64,000 nt of DNA from a bacterium (GTDB taxonomy: Bacteria; Verrucomicrobiota; Verrucomicrobiia; Limisphaerales; UBA11358). Of the stretch, positions 16,163 to 24,347 are shown in pieces (the stretch's first letter is position 1; every line of letters starts with the position of its first letter). The position numbers and the translations under genes are program-made. The stretch lies in contig JAJXXW010000010.1 of assembly GCA_021780905.1 (NCBI GenBank), forward strand, positions 1-64,000. Reading direction: 5' to 3'. The notes beneath the pieces are model-generated. The model saw only the letters and a program-made list of their open reading frames with translations, ran no database searches and was not told the DNA's origin.

Positions 16163-18819
16163 TCTTCCCGTTCCGCCGGCAGGCGCGCGGCCCAGCGGCC
16201 GACGCACCACCCGGCCGCCGTCGCGCTGGCCAGCACCAGCAAAGCGAGCGCCGCGAGCTGGCCCCACGGCCGGTCGGTTTGCAGCGTCCAGCCGAAGGTT
16301 TGCTTGTTGATGCGGTAAATCAGCAGCCAGCCCAGCGCCAGGCTCACCGTGAGGCCCGTCACCACGCCCGCCGCCGCCGTCAATGCGCCTTCCCACGCCG
16401 CTGCGCCGGCCAGTTCGTTGCGGCGCATGCCGAGCGCACGCAGGGTGTTCAAGTCGGCGCGCCGCTCCCACAACAGGCTGGCGAGTGTGAAGGCCAGGCC
16501 CGCGACGGCGACCACCACGCCGATCAACTCCAGCGCGTAGGTCACGGCAAAAGTCTGATGAAAAATCCGCAGCGATTCGCCGCGCAAAAAGCCGCTCGTG
16601 AACACACCGAGGCCCGGATGCGCCGCCCGCAGTGCCGCGCGGAAGGCTTCCGGATCATGGCCGGGCTGGAGTTCCAGAATCAGGCTGGCGGCAAGTTCGT
16701 TGCCAAACCAGTCCGCAAACGGGCGCCGCCCGATCAGCAGCGAACCGCGTTCGTTGCCGTAGTCGGAGAAAATTCCCGCAATGGTCACGGGCCGGAAACC
16801 CTTCGGCGTCGGCACTTGCACCGTGTCGCCGCGATGCACCTGGAAGCGCCCGGCAAACGCCTCGCTGGCCAGCGCGAGCGTGGCGTTGCGTTCAGGATCA
16901 AAGACGGCGTCGGTTAACGGCGGCTCGATCCACGCCGGCCGCGCGTGATCGCGGAAGAAGGCGAGGCGATTGCCGACGAGCAGGGTGCTGATGCCCGCCA
17001 GTTGTAGGTTCAGAAACTGAATGACATTGGCCTGCCGGACCGCCGGGTCCGCCACGATTTGTTTCCAGGTGGCGGGCGAAATGCGGCTGGCGGACGATGC
17101 GTTTTGCGCGCCGTCGCTGGAAATAAAAATGTCGGCCTGAAACGTCCGCGCGATCCAGCCACGCATCGTCGTGTCAAAGCTGCCGACCAGAATCGCCATG
17201 CCGGCGGTCATGCCGACGGCGCACACCAAGCTCGCGACCAACAGGCGGTGTCGTCCGCTCGGCGCGCGCAGGTGACTGCACGCGAGGCGCAGTGTCACCG
17301 AGTTGATGTTCAAACCGTGCAACCACCGGCCGAGTCCGGCGAGCAGCGTGCCGGCAAAGATTCCCGAGCCGAAAATCCAGCACAAGGCCGCAGCATACGC
17401 GGCGATTGCGAGTCGCCCGCCGCCAGCGAGCCGCAGCGGCGGGAACCGGGTCAGGAAGATCCCCAGCACGATGAGCGCGAAACCCAGTTCTGGCCGGCGC
17501 AGAGATTTTCCGGCGGGATACTGGTGGGCACCGGCGCGGACGGCGATTTGGGCGGGCGGCGTGTTGGCGGCAACGCGCGCGGGCCGCCAGCCGGCCAACA
17601 TGCTCGCGACCACCGCCAGCGCCAGCGCCAGGCCGGCTTCGGAAAAATTGAAAGCCGCCGAATCCGCCGCGCTGGCGAAGTAAAGCGCGTTCACGGTGCG
17701 GGCGACCATTTTCACCGCGAGCTGCGCGCCGAGCCAGCCCAGACCGAGGCCGAGCAGTCCGCCGGCCAGGCCGATGCTCGCGGCCTCGACGAGCCATGCG
17801 CCCTGGATCTGCCGCGACGTCACGCCGAGCGAACGCAGCACGGCGATTTCGCCGCGCCGCCGGACGACCGCGCCATCAAGTCCCTGAAACACGAGATAAA
17901 GTCCGACCAGCAGCGCGAGCAGCGAGAGAATCGTCAGGTTCAAACGAAACGCCTCGGTCATGGTGGCGGCGCTGGCGCGGCGGTCGGCCGGCGAACCGAC
18001 CACCCAGCGCGGGGCGTTCGGCGGGTTGGCCGCTGCGAGCATTTTTTTGATCCGCTGCCACTGCGCCGCACGATGCGGGCCGGCTTCGAGCACAAACTCC
18101 ACGCGATCCAACCGCCCCGGCTGATCGGTCAACTCCTGTAAGGCCGGCAGATCCATGATCAGCAAATTCGGCGGCGCGGCCGGCTGGCGCGGATCGGCGG
18201 GAATGATGCCCGCGACGCGGAGCGTGACCGGATGCTCGTTGATGATGAGCGTCAGGGGCGAACCGGTGTTGAGCCGGTCGCGTTTTGCCAGCGCCGCGCT
18301 GATGAAAACAGAATGCGGATTTCGCAACATCGGGGACAAGCCGGTTTGTGAATCATTCGTCTGGTCCGCCGGCGCGGAACCGAACCAGCCGGGGGCGTTG
18401 TCCGCCTGGCCGGCCAAATTAACTAGCGCCGGCAAATCCAGTCCGAGCAATTGAAACGTCGGGCGGGAGCCGATGCGTTGCGCGGCATCGCGGCTCGGGG
18501 CGACGGCGGTGGATTCGAGCACCGGCACAAGATTCACCGGCTGATTGCCGAGCCGTTGGCGCAGTTCCGGCAAAATTGATTCCGCCAAAGTCCCCGCCGG
18601 CGCAGTGATCACGCCGTCGCTCGACGACGTGACCAGATCGGTGAAATTCTGGAAGCTGGCGACGGCCGCGTGGTTGGCGAGCCGGATGGAGAAAAACGCC
18701 GCCACGCCGAGGGCGAGAATCAGCAGCAACAAAACCGACGAGACCGGCGACAGCCACCAGTGCCGCCACGCGAAGCGCGCCCAGAGAATCCGCCGCACGG
18801 TTTGATCGCTGGCCGCCAT
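16159..18819 (-). CDS. FtsX-like ABC transporter permease
   Basis: An 886-residue inner-membrane permease of the FtsX/MacB type with two FtsX domains, about ten membrane segments and large periplasmic parts. TM1 is near residues 22-42 (SPVSSVLLLLILALGVAAFF). Middle segments include LLALLVGLYLVFQGLDGAVV and the coupling stretch RRRGEIAVLRSLGVTSRQIQ. The C-terminal FtsX unit has VVVAVAGLAFTLASLLWERR followed by ADLNTLRALGMRRNELAGAA. The start was set at 18817-18819, two bases after the ATPase gene's stop; the frame is open upstream in GC-rich DNA but that part is not membrane-like. Such permeases usually move lipids or lipoproteins, or transmit force, rather than carrying small solutes. Its gene lies between the ATPase and AttH genes. 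Confidence 0.93.
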   Translation of the reverse strand: MAASDQTVRRILWARFAWRHWWLSPVSSVLLLLILALGVAAFFSIRLANHAAVASFQNFTDLVTSSSDGVITAPAGTLAESILPELRQRLGNQPVNLVPVLESTAVAPSRDAAQRIGSRPTFQLLGLDLPALVNLAGQADNAPGWFGSAPADQTNDSQTGLSPMLRNPHSVFISAALAKRDRLNTGSPLTLIINEHPVTLRVAGIIPADPRQPAAPPNLLIMDLPALQELTDQPGRLDRVEFVLEAGPHRAAQWQRIKKMLAAANPPNAPRWVVGSPADRRASAATMTEAFRLNLTILSLLALLVGLYLVFQGLDGAVVRRRGEIAVLRSLGVTSRQIQGAWLVEAASIGLAGGLLGLGLGWLGAQLAVKMVARTVNALYFASAADSAAFNFSEAGLALALAVVASMLAGWRPARVAANTPPAQIAVRAGAHQYPAGKSLRRPELGFALIVLGIFLTRFPPLRLAGGGRLAIAAYAAALCWIFGSGIFAGTLLAGLGRWLHGLNINSVTLRLACSHLRAPSGRHRLLVASLVCAVGMTAGMAILVGSFDTTMRGWIARTFQADIFISSDGAQNASSASRISPATWKQIVADPAVRQANVIQFLNLQLAGISTLLVGNRLAFFRDHARPAWIEPPLTDAVFDPERNATLALASEAFAGRFQVHRGDTVQVPTPKGFRPVTIAGIFSDYGNERGSLLIGRRPFADWFGNELAASLILELQPGHDPEAFRAALRAAHPGLGVFTSGFLRGESLRIFHQTFAVTYALELIGVVVAVAGLAFTLASLLWERRADLNTLRALGMRRNELAGAAAWEGALTAAAGVVTGLTVSLALGWLLIYRINKQTFGWTLQTDRPWGQLAALALLVLASATAAGWCVGRWAARLPAEREE

Positions 18820-18821
18820 GC

Positions 18822-19535
18822 TCAATCCTTTTCGCGCCGGCCGCCGATCTGGCCGTCGCGCAGGTGGATTTCCCGGTGGCAAATCTGCGCCGCCGCGCCG
18901 CTGTGCGTGACGAGCACGAGCGCGGTGCCGGTTTCGTCGGAAAGTTCGCGGAGCAATTCCAGGATGACCGCACCGTTCCGCGAATCGAGATTGCCGGTCG
19001 GCTCGTCGGCGAGCAGCACGGAGGGCCGGTGCGCCAACGCCCGCGCGATGGCGACGCGCTGCATCTCGCCGCCCGAAAGCTGGCCGGGGAAGGCATCCGC
19101 GCGTCCAGCCACGCCGACGCGTTCCAACAGCGAACACACCCGCGCCGCGCGCTCGGCCGGAGCGACGCCGTTCAGTTGCAGCGGCAGTTCGACATTTTCC
19201 GCCGCCGTCAACGTGGGCAGGAGATGAAAAAATTGGAAAATGGTGCCGATGTCGCGCCGGCGCACTTCGGTCAGGCCGTCGGCATCGAGCGATTCCAGCG
19301 CAAGGTTTTTGAATCGGATGCTGCCGGAGTCGGGCCGGTCCACGCCGCCGAGGCAATTCAGCAGCGTGGATTTGCCGCTGCCCGAAGCGCCAGTCAGCGC
19401 GAGCCGTTCGCCCACGCGGACTTCGAGCGACACGCCGCGCAGCACCGGCCGCCCGCCGTAGGACTTCACCAGTTCATGGGCCGTCAGCACGGCCGCAGTT
19501 TCATTTTTGGTGGTTGTATGATTTTCTTCATTCAT
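18822..19535 (-). CDS. ABC transporter ATP-binding protein (LolD/MacB-type)
   Basis: A 237-residue ATPase. Walker A is GASGSGKST, with the Q-loop in TIFQFFHLLPTLTAAENVEL, the signature LSGGEMQRVAIARAL, and Walker B plus D-loop VLLADEPTGNLDS. The H-loop is in LVLVTHSG. The DEPTGNLDS form and the QFFHLLPTLTA loop place it with LolD/MacB/FtsE-type ATPases that pair with FtsX permeases. The start chosen is MNEENHTT at 19535; a Met 24 bases earlier (19559) is possible. It follows the FAD oxidoreductase gene by 38 bases on the same strand, so it may belong to the polyketide operon. Confidence 0.95.
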   Translation of the reverse strand: MNEENHTTTKNETAAVLTAHELVKSYGGRPVLRGVSLEVRVGERLALTGASGSGKSTLLNCLGGVDRPDSGSIRFKNLALESLDADGLTEVRRRDIGTIFQFFHLLPTLTAAENVELPLQLNGVAPAERAARVCSLLERVGVAGRADAFPGQLSGGEMQRVAIARALAHRPSVLLADEPTGNLDSRNGAVILELLRELSDETGTALVLVTHSGAAAQICHREIHLRDGQIGGRREKD

Positions 19536-19573
19536 GGTTGGTCGCTTTGCGGAGGGCATGGCCGGCTTGGCCT

Positions 19574-20617
19574 TCAGCGCGTTTGGGAAAAGGCCAGGCG
19601 GCAAAGCCAGTCTCCGCGGGCGGCGAGCGCGAGGAGTGGATTTTGCAGCACCGGCATGAGCACCAGGCGTTGCAGCCATTGTGCCCAGGCCAGGCGGCGG
19701 GCGAAAAGCGCGTCGCAATCGCGCGCGATTTTTTGGCGGGCGGCGTCCCAGGTGACTTCGCCCCGGCTCCAGGCCGCGAGCGGCGCCACCGCCAGCTCGG
19801 CGGACTCGAAGGCCATGGACATGCCGTTGCCAGTGACCGGTGGAATCATGGTGATGGCGTCGCCGGCGCAAATCTCCGCGCGCGCGGCGGCTTGGCGCGG
19901 TTGCAGCGACAGGCCGGCGACCGCGCAGAAGGAATCCCCGTCAAATTCCGCCCCGGCCAGCCGGCGCTGCAAAGGCGAACCGGGCTCGCCGCGCAGGAGT
20001 TCAAGCCGGTCCCGGGCGTCGCCGTTTTCGTCCGGGCGTTTGCGAAACAGGCCGCAAACATTCACCTGACCGCCGCCGACGTTGCACAGGCCGACGTAGC
20101 CGCGCGATGAGAAGTGCATTTCCAGATCGGCCTGGAGCGCGACGTGGCGGGCGTGAATTTTCAGCCCAAACCAGCGCGCGCCATTTTCCTCCGCGCCGGC
20201 ACGGCGGCCGGTGGCGCGGACGCAGCCTTCGCCAATATCCTCCGCGGTCGCCCGCCGGCCTTCGCACAATTCGCCGCCGAGTTCGCGAAAGTATTTTGCG
20301 AGCACGGCGTCCAGCGAGAAACGGGAAACGCAGATGGCCGGTGACGGCAAAATGTGCGTGGCACTTGATTTCGTGGCCGAATGAAACGCGACGGTGCGCG
20401 CGCCGACGGCACCCGCGTCGTCCATTAATTGCCGGCAGCCGAGGCGCGCGAGGGTGCCCTGGCCGCGCCCGCTGATGAATTCGCCGCAGACGCGGTGGCG
20501 CGGATAACAGCCGGCCTCAAGAACCGTCACGGGGATTTCCTGGCGGCGCAGCGCCAGGCCCAGCGTGAGCCCGGCCAGACCGCCGCCAATGATTTGAATG
20601 GGCTTGAGCGCTGACAT
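19574..20617 (-). CDS. FAD-dependent oxidoreductase (geranylgeranyl-reductase/hydroxylase-like)
   Basis: A 347-residue flavoprotein. The dinucleotide-binding motif IIGGGLAGLTLGLALRR is at residues 9-25, with VTVLEAG ending strand 2 and RHRVCGEFIS close to the substrate-pocket motif of geranylgeranyl reductases. The second FAD motif is GDAITMIPPVTGNGMSMAFE (GD, then a Pro-Gly loop). Similar flavoproteins accompany type III polyketide synthases, where SrsC of Streptomyces griseus hydroxylates alkylresorcinols to quinone-type phenolic lipids. By that analogy it may hydroxylate or reduce the polyketide product; this is inference. It starts one base after the methyltransferase gene's stop. Confidence 0.88.
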   Translation of the reverse strand: MSALKPIQIIGGGLAGLTLGLALRRQEIPVTVLEAGCYPRHRVCGEFISGRGQGTLARLGCRQLMDDAGAVGARTVAFHSATKSSATHILPSPAICVSRFSLDAVLAKYFRELGGELCEGRRATAEDIGEGCVRATGRRAGAEENGARWFGLKIHARHVALQADLEMHFSSRGYVGLCNVGGGQVNVCGLFRKRPDENGDARDRLELLRGEPGSPLQRRLAGAEFDGDSFCAVAGLSLQPRQAAARAEICAGDAITMIPPVTGNGMSMAFESAELAVAPLAAWSRGEVTWDAARQKIARDCDALFARRLAWAQWLQRLVLMPVLQNPLLALAARGDWLCRLAFSQTR

Positions 20618-20618
20618 T

Positions 20619-21305
20619 TTATTCGCGTCGCCGGGCGACGAACAAGTGACTGAACCAGCCGGCCCGGTGTTCGGTCAGTTGCCAGTTCGATTGATCCGGC
20701 CAGCGCGCGGAAATCTCCACGCCGGCAAACCCGGCGCGGATGCTCGCCACGGCGTCGTGCCGCGTGACGCCGTTGCAGCCGATGAGCCAGAGCAGTTGCC
20801 CGACCAGCCACGGCGCGGTAAACCGATGCGGTTCAATGGCCACAAACAACTGGGTGTTTTGGGAAACTTTTTGGAGCAAGCGTGACAGTTGTGCGTCGTC
20901 AAAGTGGTGGAGAAAAAGATTGGCGACGAACACGGATCCGGCATCGCCGGGCGGCGACCAGGCGAAAACGTCCGCCACCACGGCCTCCGGGTGCCAGCCC
21001 AAGGCCCGGAGCGAAGCGAGGGTTGGCGCTGAAAAGTTGTCTTGCAAGTCCAGCAAGGTGGCGTCCACACGCCGCCAGCGCGCGGACATTTCTTTGGCCA
21101 GCCGAAGCAGAAAATGGCCATCGCCCGCGCCCAGTTCGGTGATTCTTTCCGGCGCGGCGGTGAGATTTTTCCCGAGCACCCGCGCCATGATGACGTGGTT
21201 GCGCATCCACCAGTTGATCCGGCGCAAATCGCGGCGCGAGTGGACCGCCCGCGGGTCTTCGGGCGACAGCGTGTCGAGCAGTTCGGGTCGGACGAGGCGT
21301 TTCAT
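20619..21305 (-). CDS. SAM-dependent methyltransferase of the type III PKS cluster
   Basis: A 228-residue class I methyltransferase. SAM motif I is ITELGAGDGHFLLRLA, with DLQDNF as the acidic strand-2 end and VVADVFAWSPPGDAGSVFVA for strands 3-4, followed by NLFLHHFDD. The start at 21303-21305 overlaps the polyketide synthase stop (ATGA), so translation is probably coupled. In type III PKS clusters this position is usually filled by an enzyme that methylates the phenolic ring or hydroxyl, such as SrsB. The acceptor cannot be read from sequence. Confidence 0.88.
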   Translation of the reverse strand: MKRLVRPELLDTLSPEDPRAVHSRRDLRRINWWMRNHVIMARVLGKNLTAAPERITELGAGDGHFLLRLAKEMSARWRRVDATLLDLQDNFSAPTLASLRALGWHPEAVVADVFAWSPPGDAGSVFVANLFLHHFDDAQLSRLLQKVSQNTQLFVAIEPHRFTAPWLVGQLLWLIGCNGVTRHDAVASIRAGFAGVEISARWPDQSNWQLTEHRAGWFSHLFVARRRE

Positions 21306-22378
21306 GGTCCAATCTCCAGCAGCGCGCCATGACAACTGAAACCCGCGCCGAACGCCGACATCCACCAGAAGCCATCGGGCACGGCGTCATGCAAAGAGCG
21401 TTCGAGGACAAAATACACGGTTGGACTGCTCAGGTTGCCAAACTCGCGCAACACGGCGGAACTGTGACGCACATCGAACTCGCTCAATTCGAGCTGGTCG
21501 CGCAGGGCGAGAATCACGTCGCGTCCGCCGGTATGCAGAATCCAGCCGGTGACGGCTTCACGTTTGACACCGGCTGCCGCCAGCGTTTCATAAAATAGTT
21601 TTCGGGCCGCCGCGCCGGCGATTTGCGGGACTTCCGGCTTGAGGATGTTCCGCAACATGCCGTTTTGATGGCGGAAGCGAAGGAGGTCGCGCTGCGCGGG
21701 GAGGAGATGTGAGGCGGCGGATTTCCATTCCACGCGCCGGCGACCGGGCAAGGGCTGATTCGACAGAACCGCCGCGCCCGCGCCGTCGCCAAACAGGCAG
21801 GCGCTGATCAGCACGCCAGGGTCATTGTCGAGATAGAAGGCGGCGCTGCAGACCTCGACACAGATGGAAAGGACTTTACTGGCGCGGCCGGCAGCCAAGA
21901 TTGACTCGGCGGCGCGCAAGTTGGGCAGTGCCGCGCCGCAGCCCTGGCCCACCAGATCAAGCGCCAAAACGTCCGAACGCAGGCCGAGCAACTCGCTGAC
22001 ATAACTCGTCAGCCCCGGACAGAGATACCCGGTGCAGGTGCTGATAAGGATGGCGTCCATTTCGCCGGCGGTGCAGTGGGCGTCTGCCAGCGCGCGTTTG
22101 GCCGCCGCCACCGCGAGCGCCGGGGCGTGACGGGCAAACCGCGCCTGCAGCGCGTCGGGCGTGAATTCGAATACTTCCGTGATCGGATCGAGCGCCAGGT
22201 GACGGGCATGGATGCCATTGTCGCCGCAGAGAACTTTTTTCAAGATGGCGTGGGAGCGAGTAGAGAGTCCCGCGAAGACATCCGAACCGCGCAAAGCTTC
22301 CCAGCAGTCATGCTGGGTGTAACGCGGCAGCGGCGTGGCCGTTCCCAGACCGATGAAGCATATACCGGCCCTGGTCAT
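21302..22378 (-). CDS. Type III polyketide synthase (chalcone/alkylresorcinol synthase family)
   Basis: A 358-residue ketosynthase homodimer enzyme that loads an acyl-CoA and extends it with malonyl-CoA, then cyclises the chain. The catalytic triad is complete: Cys147 in LVGQGCGAALPNLRAAE, His282 in WILHTGGRD and Asn315 in FGNLSSPTVYFVL. The family C-terminal loop appears as SAFGAGFSCHGALLE (usual form GFGPG), and CTGYLCPGLTSYVSELLGL precedes the active site. The start MTRAGICFIGLG at 22378 was chosen; a Met 18 bases upstream is possible. Bacterial members make alkylresorcinols, alkylpyrones or tetrahydroxynaphthalene. The flavoprotein and methyltransferase neighbours favour phenolic lipids or quinones, as in srsABC. 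The product is not proven. Confidence 0.95.
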   Translation of the reverse strand: MTRAGICFIGLGTATPLPRYTQHDCWEALRGSDVFAGLSTRSHAILKKVLCGDNGIHARHLALDPITEVFEFTPDALQARFARHAPALAVAAAKRALADAHCTAGEMDAILISTCTGYLCPGLTSYVSELLGLRSDVLALDLVGQGCGAALPNLRAAESILAAGRASKVLSICVEVCSAAFYLDNDPGVLISACLFGDGAGAAVLSNQPLPGRRRVEWKSAASHLLPAQRDLLRFRHQNGMLRNILKPEVPQIAGAAARKLFYETLAAAGVKREAVTGWILHTGGRDVILALRDQLELSEFDVRHSSAVLREFGNLSSPTVYFVLERSLHDAVPDGFWWMSAFGAGFSCHGALLEIGP

Positions 22379-22465
22379 AGTTGCCTCCAACGGCAAAAAC
22401 CACTGCTTACGGAATTGGCATTCATGGAGAATCGCCGACGGGTGGTGTTCATGAAAATTAAAAAT

Positions 22466-22879
22466 TTAGCGGCGTGGCCCTTTCGCCACCGGATTGACGC
22501 AGGCTTGGGCGGCGCAATTCCGGCCGAATATTCTACCGATGCCCACGCGGTGGCGCGCAAACCAGTTGTAGCCCAAGTCCCCCAGCCAGCGCAAACCGGG
22601 CCAGGCCGTCGGTGCCAGCAACCAGCCCAGGCCGACGGCGCGGTAGGCCTGGCGAAAAACCTCCAGCCGCGTGACCATGCGCCCGTCCGGAAAAACGCCA
22701 TGAATCACGCCCATCAATTGCTCCCGGCTCACGCCATAGATCGTCGGATCAAATTCGGGCGCGGCAATATCCTCGAAGACCAGCCGGCCATGTCGGTTTC
22801 GCCGTTGCAGGAAACGCGCCTCGCGCCGGCACAGCGGGCAGCCCCCGTCGTATAAAAGTTTGAAGCGCCATGGAATCAT
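22466..22879 (-). CDS. DCC-family thiol-disulfide oxidoreductase (DUF393)
   Basis: A 137-residue protein with a thioredoxin-like fold and the DCC motif LLYDGGCPLCRREARFL (Cys14 and Cys17), followed by FEDIAAPEFDP. DUF393 proteins are predicted disulfide oxidoreductases; few have been tested. The start at 22877-22879 gives the usual short lead to the DGxC motif. It is the first gene of the minus-strand cluster, 87 bases ahead of the polyketide synthase. Within the cluster it could keep an enzyme or haem/quinone carrier reduced, which is inference. Confidence 0.92.
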   Translation of the reverse strand: MIPWRFKLLYDGGCPLCRREARFLQRRNRHGRLVFEDIAAPEFDPTIYGVSREQLMGVIHGVFPDGRMVTRLEVFRQAYRAVGLGWLLAPTAWPGLRWLGDLGYNWFARHRVGIGRIFGRNCAAQACVNPVAKGPRR

Positions 22880-23025
22880 GAGGTGGATATAAGTTCTAGA
22901 TTTTTGCCAGGGCAATGCACTTTTTGATTTCGAGCGTCCGGCCGGCGGGCGCACACAAGGGCAAGTGTCGAGCTTCATGTTGGTTTAACTCTCATGGCTT
23001 CGCCAGCCGGCAACGAAGATACTTA

Positions 23026-23054
23026 ATACTTGTATAACTCATGTATAATGTCAA
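23026..23054 (-). promoter_or_regulatory. Candidate promoter facing the type III PKS cluster
   Basis: On the minus strand a perfect TTGACA (23049-23054) is followed after 17 bases by AAGTAT (23026-23031, three of six consensus bases). The two TGTATAA repeats lie in the spacer and overlap the -10. This is where MerR-type regulators usually bind. The implied leader to the DCC start is about 140 bases. Confidence 0.5.
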
Positions 23055-23185
23055 TTTTTTCGAGGCTGTTATTTTTGACGACCGAAGCGGTGGCAAATCT
23101 AGGAAAATGTTTTTAATTATGGCTCATTTCAGCAAGATGTTAAAATTGGAATATTTCGCCTTGCCGGCGATGGCTATTTGTATAA
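23031..23185 (+). repeat. TGTATAA repeats, candidate operator sites
   Basis: TGTATAA occurs at 23031-23037, 23042-23048 and 23179-23185. The first two start 11 bases apart, about one helical turn, so a regulator could bind both on the same face. The third is 18 bases ahead of the regulator's own start, which would allow autoregulation. The repeats are read directly; their function as operators is inferred. Confidence 0.5.
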
Positions 23186-23203
23186 TTATTGTCTAATTAA
23201 GTT

Positions 23204-24166
23204 TTGAGCACCAGTCACCCCATCAAAGCCGTGGCCCGTCTCACCGGGTTGAGTCCCTTCGTCATCCGGATCTGGGAGCAGCGCTACGGCGCCGTGAAAC
23301 CAAGGCGGACCGGCACCAACCGCCGCCTCTATTCGGATGAGCAGGTGGAACGGTTCAAATTATTGCGCGCAGTGACGCAGGGTGGGCGCAACATTGGTCT
23401 GGTTGCACAGTGGACGACGCAAAAATTGCGGAAGCACGCGGCGGAAGCTTCCAGTCCGCCGCCACCCCCGAACCAGGCCACGACGCCCCCTGCTTCCCCC
23501 GTGGAGACGCTCACCCAGGAATGTGTTGTGGCCATGAAAGCACTCGACGCCAGGGGCTTTGACGACGCCCTCAAGCGGGGCGCGATGGCCCTGGGCACCA
23601 TGGGATTGCTCCAACGCGTCGTCGCACCGCTGACGCAAATGATCGGCGAATTGTGGATTGAGGGTGGCATCACAGTAGCCCACGAGCACCTCGCCAGTTC
23701 GGTGCTCCGGGCGTTTCTGTTGAACGCGGTCAGGCCCTTCGGCGAAACCAGGCACTCGCCCCGATTGGTCGTGGCCACGCCGGCGGGGCAGATCCACGAA
23801 CTCGGCGCGCTGCTGGTCGGCGCGCTGGCTGCGCAGTTGGACTGGCAGATCACGTATCTCGGCGCGAGCCTGCCAGCGCCGGAGATTGCCGGCGCGGCGC
23901 GGCAAAGCCGGGCGCGCGCGGTTGCCTTGAGCGTCGTCTATCCCGAGGACGATCCCCGGCTGTCAGGCGAGTTGATGCTGTTGCGGGAATTGCTCCCGGC
24001 AAACATCGCGATTTTGACCGGCGGCCGGGCTTCGCCTGCCTATCACGACGCCCTCCACAAAATCGGCGCGGTGCCCATCGGCGACCTGTCCGATCTCGCC
24101 ACCAAATTGGAAGCTTTGCGGAAACCCGCCCCAACAGTTTCCATCCGCAAGCGGGCGCCGAAATAA
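23204..24166 (+). CDS. MerR-family regulator with B12-binding domain (CarH/LitR-like)
   Basis: A 320-residue regulator. The N-terminal MerR winged helix is residues 1-75 (HPIKAVARLTGLSPFVIRIW, then EQRYGAVKPRRTGTNRRLYS). After a Pro-rich linker (84-98) come a four-helix B12-cap domain and a Rossmann-like cobalamin-binding domain. The W-x9-EH motif is intact (Trp151, Glu161, His162). The cobalt-ligand motif reads QIHELG (His198), with Gln196 where CarH has an acidic residue. CarH/LitR proteins use adenosylcobalamin as a light sensor: dark tetramers repress and light releases them, often controlling carotenoid genes. Here the divergent neighbour is a type III PKS cluster. The start is a TTG at 23204, needed for a full MerR domain. 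Light sensing by this protein is inferred. Confidence 0.9.
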   Translation: MSTSHPIKAVARLTGLSPFVIRIWEQRYGAVKPRRTGTNRRLYSDEQVERFKLLRAVTQGGRNIGLVAQWTTQKLRKHAAEASSPPPPPNQATTPPASPVETLTQECVVAMKALDARGFDDALKRGAMALGTMGLLQRVVAPLTQMIGELWIEGGITVAHEHLASSVLRAFLLNAVRPFGETRHSPRLVVATPAGQIHELGALLVGALAAQLDWQITYLGASLPAPEIAGAARQSRARAVALSVVYPEDDPRLSGELMLLRELLPANIAILTGGRASPAYHDALHKIGAVPIGDLSDLATKLEALRKPAPTVSIRKRAPK

Positions 24167-24173
24167 TTTTGTG

Positions 24174-24347
24174 ATGGTAAACAACCGATCCATGCACATC
24201 GTCGTGCTCGACCCCGGCTTCGGCAGCCGGACGTTTTGCAAACAATTACAGGTGCCCGATTCGCGAATTTCCCTCGTGGATCGCACCAATGATCATCGGT
24301 TACGGCCGTTGCTCTACCGGACGGCGATATTTTGGATTGGCAAATAA
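24174..24347 (+). pseudogene. Type II NADH dehydrogenase, N-terminal remnant
   Basis: The 57-codon frame reads MHIVVLDPGFGSRTFCKQLQ, then ISLVDRTNDHRLRPLLYRTA, then IFWIGK and stop. This matches the first 50 residues of NDH-2 flavoproteins (normally HIVVlGaGFGGLxxxxxL and ItLVDRxNhHLFQPLLYQvA). The GxGxxG motif is damaged (DPGFGS), so FAD would not bind normally. Similarity stops at about 24320, where a truncated SDR-type sequence takes over. It lies eight bases after the CarH-like gene. Confidence 0.7.

Larger units (their letters stand above)
22880..23203. promoter_or_regulatory. AT-rich divergent control region (type III PKS cluster / CarH-like regulator)
   Basis: A 324-base non-coding gap, clearly richer in A+T than its surroundings from about 23010 to 23200. 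It separates the minus-strand DCC-PKS cluster from the plus-strand regulator gene. It holds three TGTATAA repeats and a consensus-like TTGACA facing the cluster, described separately. No small gene is evident. Confidence 0.7.

Noticed and set aside
16159-19356. FtsX permease starting far upstream (1,065 residues)
   Set aside because: The extra N-terminal part is Arg/Pro-rich, overlaps the ATPase gene almost completely and is not membrane-like; the start two bases after the ATPase stop is preferred.
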